Below are positions 28,549-36,671 of a stretch of 64,000 nt of DNA, one piece after another. Under the pieces are notes generated by a model. That model made no database searches, was not told where the DNA came from, and saw nothing but the letters and a program-made list of their open reading frames with translations. Numbering within the stretch: the first letter of the stretch is position 1; the number at the start of each line of letters is the position of its first letter. The position numbers and the translations under genes were made by a program. Origin of the DNA: Desulforamulus ferrireducens (lineage in GTDB: Bacteria > Bacillota > Desulfotomaculia > Desulfotomaculales > Desulfotomaculaceae); contig NZ_CP019698.1 of assembly GCF_002005145.1 (NCBI RefSeq), forward strand, positions 2,108,001 through 2,172,000, in the 5' to 3' direction.

Positions 28549-29766
28549 ATGTTTTTGAAACAGCATTTAACCTCCCTTTTATGGCTTTCCCTGGCCCTTT
28601 GTTTGGTGTTGGGTATGGTCATACAGCCTAAAATTGTCTATGAAGGCTCGGTAAGTGGCTTAAAGGCCTGGTGGAATATAGTGTTCCCCTCCCTGCTGCC
28701 CTTTTTCATTGCCTCGGAAATTTTAATGAAAATGGGATTTGTTCGCTTTATGGGTGTGCTGTTGGAACCTGTCATGCGTCCTTTGTTTAATGTGCCCGGG
28801 GCCGGAGCCTTTGTCATGGTTATTGGTTTTACCAGCGGTTTTCCCATCGGCAGTATGGTTACCGCCAAGCTCAGGCAGCAAAAACTCTGTACCCGCCTGG
28901 AAGCAGAACGTTTGATGAGTTTTACCAATAATTCCAGCCCTTTATTCATGCTCACTGCCGTAGCGGTGGGGATGTTTGGTCGACCGGAATTAGGGGTTGT
29001 CATCGCCGGTTCTCACTATCTGGCCAACCTGCTCCTGGGTCTGGTATTGCGTTTTTATGGTCGCCAGGACCACGAACGGGCAGCCTTAAGTACCCCGGGG
29101 TGCTGGTCACTTAGACAGGCCGTCAGAACCCTTTTGTCCAGTGTCAAAGAAAGACCTCCCCTGGGCCAACTATTGGGGGAAGCGGTATCTTCCTCCGTTA
29201 CTAAACTGATCAATATTGGCGGTTTTATTATTTTATTTGCCGTCATTATCCGGCTGTTAAAGGAAGTGGGAGTAATTGATCTGATCAGCTCCTTTTTAAG
29301 TGTGCTGCTGCTTCCCCTGGGTTTTCCCCCGGACATTTTAACAGCCATTTCCAGCGGTTTGTTTGAAATGACCATCGGAACAAAACTTGCCTCGGAAGCA
29401 AACGCTTCGGAACTACATAGGTTAATGGCAGTAGCTATTATTCTTGGTTGGAGTGGACTATCCATCCATGCCCAGGTGGCCAGTATGATTGCCCAAACAG
29501 ATATACGCATGGGGTTATTTGTTATTACCCGTATTGCCCATGCCGCGCTGGCAGGCTTTTTTACCTGGTTTTTTTACAAACCAGCAGCGACTTCCTTCCA
29601 GGTCTCGCCGGTGCTGGCACCGGTGACCAATTTCCTATCTCCTTCCCCCTTGGCCATAATCATGGGCTCCCTGTGCCTGATGGGATGTTTTCTTTTATTA
29701 TTAGTATTGTTAGGCTTAATGGTTCAATTATTATCAAGACTTAGCAAAATATTTTCACCTTTCTAG
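28549..29766 (+). CDS. ylbJ: Sporulation integral membrane protein YlbJ
   Basis: A roughly 405-residue polytopic membrane protein of the nucleoside-recognition/Gate family; B. subtilis YlbJ is needed for spore cortex formation. The visible signatures are WWNIVFPSLLPFFIASEIL near residue 40, GFTSGFPIGSMVTAKLR at about 105, FTNNSSPLFM at about 130 and a second gate-like half around SVTKLINIGGFIILFAVIIRLL. GGAGTG lies just upstream; both ATG 28549 and TTG 28555 are possible starts, the second at better distance. Likely expressed in the mother cell. Confidence 0.88.
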   Translation: MFLKQHLTSLLWLSLALCLVLGMVIQPKIVYEGSVSGLKAWWNIVFPSLLPFFIASEILMKMGFVRFMGVLLEPVMRPLFNVPGAGAFVMVIGFTSGFPIGSMVTAKLRQQKLCTRLEAERLMSFTNNSSPLFMLTAVAVGMFGRPELGVVIAGSHYLANLLLGLVLRFYGRQDHERAALSTPGCWSLRQAVRTLLSSVKERPPLGQLLGEAVSSSVTKLINIGGFIILFAVIIRLLKEVGVIDLISSFLSVLLLPLGFPPDILTAISSGLFEMTIGTKLASEANASELHRLMAVAIILGWSGLSIHAQVASMIAQTDIRMGLFVITRIAHAALAGFFTWFFYKPAATSFQVSPVLAPVTNFLSPSPLAIIMGSLCLMGCFLLLLVLLGLMVQLLSRLSKIFSPF

Positions 29767-29865
29767 GGGCTAAAAAAGAGGTATTAGCCCGATACCTGTG
29801 GAAAAACTAGGATCATATTTCTCAAGAGGCTAATATGTGTTATTAATGTAGGGAAGGTGAGGTCA

Positions 29866-31971
29866 ATGGCAGACTTAACACCCTTATTCCAACCCAAAGC
29901 CATAGCCATCGTGGGCGCTTCCAACAAGCCTGATAAAGTTGGCCATATTATAGTAAAAAATGTCATTAACCATGGTTTTACCGGCAAAATTTATCCCATA
30001 AATCCGAAAGAACAAGAAATTGCCGGTCTACCCTGTTATAATTCACTGCTGCAGGTTCCGGATAAGATTGATTTGGCTATTATTACAGTTCCCGCCAAGG
30101 CCTGTCTTGATGTCATGGAAGATTGCGGTAAGGTGGGCATTAAACATGCCGTGGTTATTTCAGCCGGTTTTAAAGAAGTTGGCTCGGAAGGGCTGGAATT
30201 GGAAAAGAAACTGCTGTTTACCTGTAAAAAGTACGGTATTCGTATGGTCGGACCTAATTGCGTGGGAGTTATGGATACCAATACTCCCCTTAACGCAACC
30301 TTTGCCGCAGGCTTCCCTTTACGAGGAGACATCGCCTTTATCTCCCAGAGTGGTGCCATGCTGATTTCCATTATGGACTGGTCTAAAACCATCGGATTGG
30401 GCTTTAGCCGGGTGATTAGCCTGGGCAACAAAGCGGATCTTAACGAAGCAGACTTTATCGAGGCCATCGCAGAGGATCCTTTAACTAAGGTAGTCCTTTG
30501 TTACATAGAAGATGTACATAACGGTAGGCATTTCTTGGACGTAGTAAGCCGTGCCGCCAAAAAGAAACCTGTTATTATTTTAAAATCCGGCACCAGCCAG
30601 GCTGGTGCCCAGGCCGCCTCTTCTCACACCGGTGCTTTGGCCGGCAGTGATCTGGCCTATGAAACTGCCTTTACCCAGGCTGGTATTGTGCGGGCACGCA
30701 GCATGACTGAACTATTTGATTTAGCCACCTGTTTCTCCTATCAACCCTTACCCAAGGGTGATCGAGTAGCCATTGTTACCAATGCCGGTGGTCCCGGTAT
30801 TGTTGCTTCCGATATTATTGAAAATACCGGCCTGTCCATGGCCAGATTTGACAGAGAAACCCTGGAGGCTCTACGCTCTTATTTGCCGGCACAAGCCAAT
30901 ATTTATAACCCCGTAGATGTTATTGGCGATGCCAAGGCTGATCGCTACGCCTTTGCCCTGGAGGCTGTGTTAAAAGACCCCTACGTGGATAGTGTGGTGG
31001 TTATGGTCTGTCCCACTGCCATGACTGATCCCAAGGCCATTGCCGAGGAAGTGATTCGGCTACACAAAAAATATCCGGATAAACCGGTGCTAACAGCTTT
31101 TATGGGCGGCGCCACCCTGGCAGAGGGTGCTAAAAGGCTAACCGAGGCGAGAATCCCTGTCTTCACTTTCCCTGAACCGGCAATTAGTTCCCTGGCAGGC
31201 ATGGTCAATTATGTGCGGCGGTCAGACAATACCCCGGAAGGGGAACCAATACAATTTGATGATGTGGATAAGAATGCAGTCAAAGCTATCTTTTATGATG
31301 TCATCAGAGATCGCCGCAACGTTCTCCTGGGTAGTGAAGCAGCAGCAGTGGCAGAGGCTTATAAAATTTCCGCCGCGCCAATAAAACTAGCTATTTCACC
31401 GGATGAAGCAGTGGCTCTGGCTGAGGAAATCGGCTACCCTGTGGTACTTAAAGTAGCTTCTCCTAAAATTATGCACAAAACCGATGTAGGCGGGGTAAAG
31501 CTTGATCTGCGTAACGAAAAAGAAGTGAGAGAAGCCTTCATAGAAATTATGGAAAATGTCCAACGCTACCTACCCAACGTTATCCCTTACGGCATTGAAG
31601 TTAGTCAAATGATGCCTCGGGGTACAGAACTCATTGTGGGTATGACCAGGGATATGCAATTTGGACCACTCATTGCCTTTGGTCTAGGGGGCATTTATGT
31701 AAATTTATTAAAGGATGTTTCTTTCCGTTTGGCCAAGGGGATTACCCCCGGGGAAATTGCTACCATGATTGCCGAAACCAAAGCAGCTACCTTACTAAGG
31801 GGCTATCGGGGAGATAAACCCGCAGATATGATGAGTCTGATCGACATGGTGGCTCGGGCGGCTCAACTTATCTTGGATTTTGATGAAATTAGTGAATTGG
31901 ATATTAACCCTGTCTTTGCTTACCCGGACGGCTACTCTGCCTTGGACGTTAAAATCACCATAGAATTTTAA
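29866..31971 (+). CDS. Acetyl-CoA synthetase (ADP-forming), fused alpha-beta
   Basis: Makes ATP from acetyl-CoA (or related acyl-CoA) with release of acetate: acyl-CoA + ADP + Pi to acid + ATP + CoA. The 701-residue protein has an N-terminal CoA-binding Rossmann domain (AIAIVGASNKPDKVGH), two succinyl-CoA-ligase-like domains with the phosphohistidine in SSHTGALAGSD (about 255), and a C-terminal ATP-grasp domain (EEIGYPVVLKVASPKIMHKTD). Start ATG 29866 follows AAGGTGAGG. It gives a second substrate-level route to acetate besides PduL-AckA at 46-48 kb. Confidence 0.9.
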   Translation: MADLTPLFQPKAIAIVGASNKPDKVGHIIVKNVINHGFTGKIYPINPKEQEIAGLPCYNSLLQVPDKIDLAIITVPAKACLDVMEDCGKVGIKHAVVISAGFKEVGSEGLELEKKLLFTCKKYGIRMVGPNCVGVMDTNTPLNATFAAGFPLRGDIAFISQSGAMLISIMDWSKTIGLGFSRVISLGNKADLNEADFIEAIAEDPLTKVVLCYIEDVHNGRHFLDVVSRAAKKKPVIILKSGTSQAGAQAASSHTGALAGSDLAYETAFTQAGIVRARSMTELFDLATCFSYQPLPKGDRVAIVTNAGGPGIVASDIIENTGLSMARFDRETLEALRSYLPAQANIYNPVDVIGDAKADRYAFALEAVLKDPYVDSVVVMVCPTAMTDPKAIAEEVIRLHKKYPDKPVLTAFMGGATLAEGAKRLTEARIPVFTFPEPAISSLAGMVNYVRRSDNTPEGEPIQFDDVDKNAVKAIFYDVIRDRRNVLLGSEAAAVAEAYKISAAPIKLAISPDEAVALAEEIGYPVVLKVASPKIMHKTDVGGVKLDLRNEKEVREAFIEIMENVQRYLPNVIPYGIEVSQMMPRGTELIVGMTRDMQFGPLIAFGLGGIYVNLLKDVSFRLAKGITPGEIATMIAETKAATLLRGYRGDKPADMMSLIDMVARAAQLILDFDEISELDINPVFAYPDGYSALDVKITIEF

Positions 31972-32013
31972 GACCCACGTAAGTAATATACTTTAATACG
32001 CGAGGTGGTACCA

Positions 32014-33063
32014 GTGAAAAACCTGTATATTATGGGTTCCGCAGGCAGTGGTAAAACTGCCATGGCAGTTGGACTGGCACTAAAATTTAAGCAGGAAGGT
32101 CTCAAGGTTGCCTACTTTAAACCGGTGGGAACCTCCTCCACCACAGCTCACGGTGATGAGGATGCAATATTAATGAAAGAATTATTAGCTATGTCGGCCC
32201 CCGTGGAAGTTATATCACCAACAACCGCCAGCCCCTTTTATTTATCCAGGGGCAACCGTTCCGCAGAACTGCTGGCAACCATTAAGAAGGCTTATGACGA
32301 AGTCTCCCAGGGTGCTGATATCGTTATTATTGACAGCGCTATCTTCCCCCATATTATGGGCACCCTTGGTTTGGATGCCCCCTCTCTGGCCCTGGAATTT
32401 AAGGCCTCTGTTCTGTATTTAATTAATATCAAAAACGATTACAGCCTGGACCAGGCCATGTTCTTTAACCACTACATTCAAAACAAAGGCGTACCCCTGC
32501 TGGGTAATATCTTTACCCACGTACCTCGGCCAATTCAGGCCAAAATCGAAGGGGTTTATAAGCCTCTGCTGCATGATCTTGGTTTGCGCACACTGGGGAT
32601 TGTACCTAAGGTGCGGGAGTTAGCCAACCCCTCAGTGGCTCAGGTCTTTGAGTTATTAGGCGGCGAGTTGTTAACCGGGGAGGGCAACCTGGACCTACTG
32701 GTTGAGGATATCATGGTGGGTGCCATGACCATTGAAAGTGCCCTTGGTTATATGCGTCGTTCCAATAACAAACTGTTTATCACCGGCGGTGACCGACCTG
32801 ATATTGCTTTGGCAGCTTTGGAGACCAGTACCTCTTGCATTATTCTGACCGGCGGTCTGTATCCGGACGTTAAGGTTATTAGCCGGGCGGCAGAAAAGAA
32901 GGTACCGGTGATCCTGGTGCATTACGATACCTATAATGCCATCGAACGACTCAGCGAACTCTCTGGCCGGATTACCGTTAACAATAAGGAAAGCATCAAC
33001 AAAGCTGTAGAAAACGTGGAGCGCTACTGTGATTGGCAGGGTATTTTGCAGTCGTTGAAGTAG
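32014..33063 (+). CDS. BioD-like ATPase with DRTGG domain (phosphotransacetylase N-terminal type)
   Basis: A 349-residue protein: a P-loop domain (GSAGSGKTAMAVGLALKF) of the dethiobiotin-synthetase-like kind (about 1-200), and a DRTGG-type regulatory domain (about 210-345, FITGGDRPDIALAAL, ILTGGLYPD). The same pair forms the N-terminal regulatory part of long phosphotransacetylases, but no Pta catalytic domain is present. It directly follows the ADP-forming acetyl-CoA synthetase (42 bases), so a role in acyl-CoA energy metabolism is inferred. GTG 32014 sits six bases after GAGGTGG. Confidence 0.8.
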   Translation: MKNLYIMGSAGSGKTAMAVGLALKFKQEGLKVAYFKPVGTSSTTAHGDEDAILMKELLAMSAPVEVISPTTASPFYLSRGNRSAELLATIKKAYDEVSQGADIVIIDSAIFPHIMGTLGLDAPSLALEFKASVLYLINIKNDYSLDQAMFFNHYIQNKGVPLLGNIFTHVPRPIQAKIEGVYKPLLHDLGLRTLGIVPKVRELANPSVAQVFELLGGELLTGEGNLDLLVEDIMVGAMTIESALGYMRRSNNKLFITGGDRPDIALAALETSTSCIILTGGLYPDVKVISRAAEKKVPVILVHYDTYNAIERLSELSGRITVNNKESINKAVENVERYCDWQGILQSLK

Positions 33064-33079
33064 GTTTTGTAAATATGGG

Positions 33080-33195
33080 CTGTTGAGCAAACTGGCCGTC
33101 GGCCATCGGCCATCAGCCATCGGCTTAATAGATTGGCCTTAGGCCTTAAGCCATTGGCTTTTGGCCTTTGGCTTTTGGTCATTGGCCTTTTTGAG
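33080..33195. repeat. Degenerate GGCC-centred short repeats
   Basis: About 115 bases made of imperfect repeats of GGCCATC (first part) and GGCTTTTGGCC / GGCCTTA (second part). No gene is seen here; the frames that stay open on the minus strand reflect the repeat, giving low-complexity peptides rich in K, R, P and W. Confidence 0.7.
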
Positions 33196-33197
33196 AA

Positions 33198-33310
33198 CCT
33201 CACTGAGTTGTCGGCGGAGCCGACGGAGGGAGTTGGACCAAAAGCAACTTCCCAGTTGCTGCACGCCATGCTGCCCTACCCCTCTGAGGGCACTGCAAAA
33301 GGGGTTCTTT
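33198..33310. repeat. Multi-hairpin dispersed repeat, copy A
   Basis: Resembles the element at 36535-36639: hairpin GTCGGC-GGA-GCCGAC, then CGGAGGGAGTTGG, ACCAAAAGCAACTTCCC, and a run of G/C-rich inverted segments ending AAAAGGGG then T-rich DNA. The matched blocks and their order are the same, with degeneration in the last two hairpins. It lies downstream of the BioD/DRTGG gene. Confidence 0.65.
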
Positions 33311-33324
33311 GATAAAATGAAATT

Positions 33325-33353
33325 AAGCACCACTACGACTTCTAGTGGTGCTT
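33325..33353. terminator. Terminator-like hairpin
   Basis: Perfect 11-bp stem AAGCACCACTA with a 7-base loop and TTT downstream on the plus strand. Likely ends the transcript of 29866-33063, although 260 bases away. Confidence 0.7.
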
Positions 33354-33498
33354 TTATCATGCCTGGCATAAATGTGTAGCATGTCTTAGTACAATTTAGG
33401 TGTTTTGCAGTGCTCTCCCTCAGCGAAGGGGCTTTTATATCCCTCTCCATGACCTGGTTTAATCCAATTATGCCAATAGCTAACGGCAAAAGGCCAAT

Positions 33499-33525
33499 AA
33501 GGAAGTGTCGAAGCGACACTTCCTT
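33499..33525. terminator. Terminator hairpin at the end of the coaD cluster
   Basis: Perfect 12-bp stem AAGGAAGTGTCG with a 3-base loop, with TTTT on the plus side. Sits 21 bases past the stop of the minus-strand coiled-coil gene. The stretch 33354-33498 contains nothing else I can support. Confidence 0.65.
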
Positions 33526-33545
33526 TTAATTTACTCGTTAACTAA

Positions 33546-33986
33546 CTACTTTCTTAGTTCAGAACGGCCCTGTTGAATCTCAGCCAGTATTTTACTAAGC
33601 TTGTCCTCCAAGCTCTCTAAAATATCATCGGCATATTCTCTGGCACCCTGACGGATTTGGGCAGAAACCTCCTCCGCCTTCTGAATGGTCTGTTGAGCAA
33701 TTGCCTCTGCTTGTCTGGCAATCTCACTGTCCTCTGCCCTTTGTTCAATCTGACGGTTGACATCCTCCAACAACCGTTGAGCTTCTTTCTTAGATTCGGC
33801 GAGAACCTTATCTCTTTCCTTCACCAACCACTTTGCCTGTCGAATTTCTTCGGGGAGTGAGGTGCGGATGCGATCAAGATAGTCCAAAACACGGTTTTCA
33901 TCGACCATAATACGCCTGGTCATGGGCACCCTGGGACTCTCCTCAATGAGTTCCTCCAGCTCATTCAAGATATTCAGGAGCTCCAC
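33546..33986 (-). CDS. Coiled-coil protein of unknown function next to coaD
   Basis: A 146-residue, highly charged protein predicted to be almost all helix, with a long coiled coil from about 45 to 140 (KEAQRLLEDVNRQIEQRAED...) like the stalk b subunit of ATP synthases. I start at GTG 33986, eight bases after AAGGAGG, which places the first 26 bases inside the end of coaD. Genes of this type follow rsmD-coaD in several Peptococcaceae; the role is unknown. Confidence 0.75.
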   Translation of the reverse strand: MELLNILNELEELIEESPRVPMTRRIMVDENRVLDYLDRIRTSLPEEIRQAKWLVKERDKVLAESKKEAQRLLEDVNRQIEQRAEDSEIARQAEAIAQQTIQKAEEVSAQIRQGAREYADDILESLEDKLSKILAEIQQGRSELRK

Positions 33987-34491
33987 CTTGTATCCCTCCT
34001 TGATACTTTTCATACCCGTATTTTTGTTTTAATCTTTTGGCAACTAATTCCGGAACCATAGCGCTGAGGCATCCATCATAAGAAGCCACTTCTTTTACAG
34101 TGGTTGAACTAATGAAGGAATACTCCGCTCTAGTCATTAGGTAAACCGTTTCTAGTTGTGGGGCTAATTTTTTATTGGTAAGGGCAAAAACAAACTCACT
34201 TTCAAAATCGGTAATTGCCCTCAGACCTCTCACGATGGCATGGGCACCTTGTTTTAAGGCATAATTGACTGTCAAGCCATCAAAACTATCTACAATAATA
34301 TTGGGGTATTTAGCCAATACTTGCTCTAAAATTTCTACCCGTTCATCCACTGTAAACAGTGGCTTAATTTTAGTTGAATTCCTGGCAACTGCTACAATTA
34401 GCTTGTCAAACAAAACGGCAGCACGTTCAATTAGATCTAAGTGCCCATTGGTAATTGGATCAAAACTACCAGGATAAATGCCTATTCGCAT
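33961..34491 (-). CDS. coaD: Phosphopantetheine adenylyltransferase
   Basis: Fourth step of CoA synthesis: 4'-phosphopantetheine + ATP to dephospho-CoA. The 176 residues carry GIYPGSFDPITNGHLDLIERA (nucleotidyltransferase T/HxGH), and the later YSFISSTTVKEVA motif. The start overlaps the rsmD stop by one base. Confidence 0.95.
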   Translation of the reverse strand: MRIGIYPGSFDPITNGHLDLIERAAVLFDKLIVAVARNSTKIKPLFTVDERVEILEQVLAKYPNIIVDSFDGLTVNYALKQGAHAIVRGLRAITDFESEFVFALTNKKLAPQLETVYLMTRAEYSFISSTTVKEVASYDGCLSAMVPELVAKRLKQKYGYEKYQGGIQGGAPEYLE

Positions 34492-35057
34492 TACCTTTCC
34501 CCCTTGATGTCATACCTGTAAAATGTCAATGCTGTATCCCCGTATTTTTCCCGTCGGTAGGCACAAAGCGCTTCCACCCTTTCCGGCGGTAAATCAACTT
34601 TGTTGCTTTCCACTATCACGATACCCTGGGGAGCAAGAATGTCCTGGGATAAAACAGCGGCTATGGTAGGCTGTTCAAAACCCTTCTTATAGGGCGGATC
34701 TAGGAAAATAATATCAAAGCTTTCGCCCCTCTGGCCCAACAGGGAAATGGCTTTGGCCACGTCCAAAGTCAACACCTCAGCGTTCTCCTTGAGGCGGCAA
34801 AGATCCAGGTTGTCCAAAATAATTTTGGCGGTACTGCGGTCCTTTTCAACCAGGACAGCCTTTGCTGCCCCCCGACTTAGGGCTTCTATACCCACGGCAC
34901 CTGTACCACTAAAAAGATCTAAAAAACGGCAGTCAGCCAAATAGGGATTAATTATGTTAAACAGGGCCTCCCTAACCCGATCTGAGGTTGGCCTGGTGGA
35001 CATTCCTTTGGGGCTTTTTAGATTACGACCTCTAGCTGAACCAGCAATAATCCTCAA
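34491..35057 (-). CDS. rsmD: 16S rRNA (guanine966-N2)-methyltransferase
   Basis: SAM-dependent methylation of G966 of 16S rRNA. The 188-residue protein shows MRIIAGSARGRNLKSP, the SAM loop FLDLFSGTGAVGIEALSRG and catalytic DPPY (FLDPPYKKG). The order rsmD-coaD is widely conserved. Confidence 0.95.
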   Translation of the reverse strand: MRIIAGSARGRNLKSPKGMSTRPTSDRVREALFNIINPYLADCRFLDLFSGTGAVGIEALSRGAAKAVLVEKDRSTAKIILDNLDLCRLKENAEVLTLDVAKAISLLGQRGESFDIIFLDPPYKKGFEQPTIAAVLSQDILAPQGIVIVESNKVDLPPERVEALCAYRREKYGDTALTFYRYDIKGER

Positions 35058-35226
35058 TCTAAAGATGATTCCTTTCCTAAAAACACCTTAATTCCCTTAA
35101 CTTTCAATATTATAGCATACTGGTAGAAAAAAATCGATTTTTTTACAAATAAGACCAGAATTGCATAATTACTGTCTTGTGCGAACAGGATATGATTGTA
35201 CTTTATCATGAACAGGGGGTCTATGT

Positions 35227-36213
35227 GTGGATATTAATTTTTACAAAGCCAATAACATCAATCTCGACCTGGCAGTGGAGGCAAGGGAAATAATTCGTGG
35301 TCAAACCGGGCAAGAAATACCCGGCTGCATAATGGATAAAGAAACCTATGATCAGGCCACTGTTACCATCGTTCGGATTGTGGAAGAATACGCCGAACAA
35401 ATCATGGGTAAACCCCGCGGTAACTACATTACCATCGAAGCTCCGGTAATTCGCGAGAATAACCGTCAGGCTCATCAGGAAGTGGTGGAAATTTTAGGGA
35501 AGCAATTATCCTCCCTGATTAATCTGCCAGAGCATGCCAATGTCCTGGTGGTGGGACTGGGCAACTGGAATGCCACCCCTGATGCCCTGGGACCAAAAAC
35601 CGTGGGTATGACCCTGGTGACCCGCCATATGTACAACTATGCCCCGGAGGAAATAAAAGGCGGTATGCGCTCCGTCAGCGCTTTATCACCGGGGGTACTG
35701 GGGCTCACCGGTATAGAAACCGCAGAAATCATTAAGGGTGTGGTGGACAAGATTAAACCGGAACTGGTTATCGCGGTGGACTCCCTGGCTTCCCGTTCTG
35801 TGGAACGCATTGGTACCACCATCCAACTGGCGGATACAGGTATTGCGCCGGGATCAGGTATCGGTAATAAAAGAGCCGGGATCAACCAGGAAAGCATGGG
35901 TATTCCGGTCATTGCCATTGGCGTACCCACTGTGGTTCCCGCCGCTGTCATTGCCGGCGAAACCCTGGACCGTTTAGTGGAACAAACTAAAAACCAACCT
36001 CAATTGCAAAGTATTTATCAAAACATGAACTCCGAGGCTTTTCAACCCATTGTCAATGCCATCTTACAGCCTTATACTTCGGGACAATTAATGGTCACAC
36101 CTAAGGAAATCGATACCCTCATTGAAAATACGGCTAAAATTATTGCCGGCGGCATTTCCGTTGCCCTGCATCCCTCGATTACCGTGGAGGAATACGCCAA
36201 TTACTTGAACTAA
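35227..36213 (+). CDS. gpr: GPR endopeptidase (germination protease)
   Basis: Aspartic-type protease that degrades small acid-soluble spore proteins at germination. The 328-residue protein of family A25 has the typical VLVVGLGNWNATPDALGP, ALSPGVLGLTGIET and VIAVDSLASRS segments. N-terminal propeptide of about 10-15 residues is expected to be removed during sporulation. The start is GTG 35227 behind AGGGGGT; an ATG four bases earlier is out of frame and meets a stop. Monocistronic; forespore control is expected, though I do not see a clear sigma-G promoter. Confidence 0.94.
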   Translation: MDINFYKANNINLDLAVEAREIIRGQTGQEIPGCIMDKETYDQATVTIVRIVEEYAEQIMGKPRGNYITIEAPVIRENNRQAHQEVVEILGKQLSSLINLPEHANVLVVGLGNWNATPDALGPKTVGMTLVTRHMYNYAPEEIKGGMRSVSALSPGVLGLTGIETAEIIKGVVDKIKPELVIAVDSLASRSVERIGTTIQLADTGIAPGSGIGNKRAGINQESMGIPVIAIGVPTVVPAAVIAGETLDRLVEQTKNQPQLQSIYQNMNSEAFQPIVNAILQPYTSGQLMVTPKEIDTLIENTAKIIAGGISVALHPSITVEEYANYLN

Positions 36214-36216
36214 GGC

Positions 36217-36405
36217 TTAGACACCAGGATTAAAAGCAGCGTCATTGCCATGATCTGTTTTAGTGAGGGTATCCGCCCCGGTGGTAGGTTGGGTCAGACC
36301 AATCTTATTCCCCTCATCCTTAAAGCCAATTTCCTGCCCTACCTCAAAGCGCAGGGAGTCATTGGCTCTTTGCCGCAAGGGATTTTCTTTCTTTTTGCTT
36401 GGCAC
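36217..36405 (-). CDS. Small protein, possibly a spore protein
   Basis: A 62-residue frame starting at GTG 36405, six bases after GAGGTG. It is polar and has a stretch RANDSLRFEVGQEIGF that recalls the K-x-E-x-A-x-E-x-G motif of alpha/beta small acid-soluble spore proteins, but the second conserved half is absent. It converges on gpr with three bases between, whose protease acts on such proteins. Identity is uncertain. Confidence 0.5.
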   Translation of the reverse strand: MPSKKKENPLRQRANDSLRFEVGQEIGFKDEGNKIGLTQPTTGADTLTKTDHGNDAAFNPGV

Positions 36406-36534
36406 CATCATCACCTCAGGTTTATTATTTGGTAAGCAGGTGCGATCATACAAGGCAAATGTTAACAAGTTAAAAGGAATGTTGCATAATTAAGAAATGG
36501 TGAGTATTAGCTGTCAGACGTGCAACTAAAAAAA

Positions 36535-36639
36535 CCTCCCTCTCCGAGGGAGGTGGCGGCTCAGCCGCCGGAGGGAGTTGGTCCCAAAAGCAACTCCCCC
36601 AGTCGCTACGCGACTGCCCCCTCAAAGAGGGGGCTTTAT
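36535..36639. repeat. Multi-hairpin dispersed repeat, copy B
   Basis: Five consecutive perfect hairpins in about 100 bases: CCTCCCTC/GAGGGAGG, GGCGGC/GCCGCC, GGGAGTTG/CAACTCCC, CAGTCGC/GCGACTG and CCCCCTC/GAGGGGG, then TTTAT. It lies 33 bases from the recG stop and may also end recG transcription. The same layout with decay is found at 33198-33310. Confidence 0.85.
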
Positions 36640-36671
36640 CATTCATTACCTTAGCTATGTGACACTTTCCC

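Noticed and set aside
29767-29790. Terminator after ylbJ
   Set aside because: The GGGCTAA/TTAGCCC stem is short and has no T run.
33024-33519. Minus-strand frames in the 33 kb intergenic region
   Set aside because: They translate the GGCC repeats and hairpin elements into low-complexity peptides and lack ribosome sites.
35100-35226. Sigma-G promoter of gpr
   Set aside because: A GCATA-like -35 exists but no -10 of the right form lies at the right distance.
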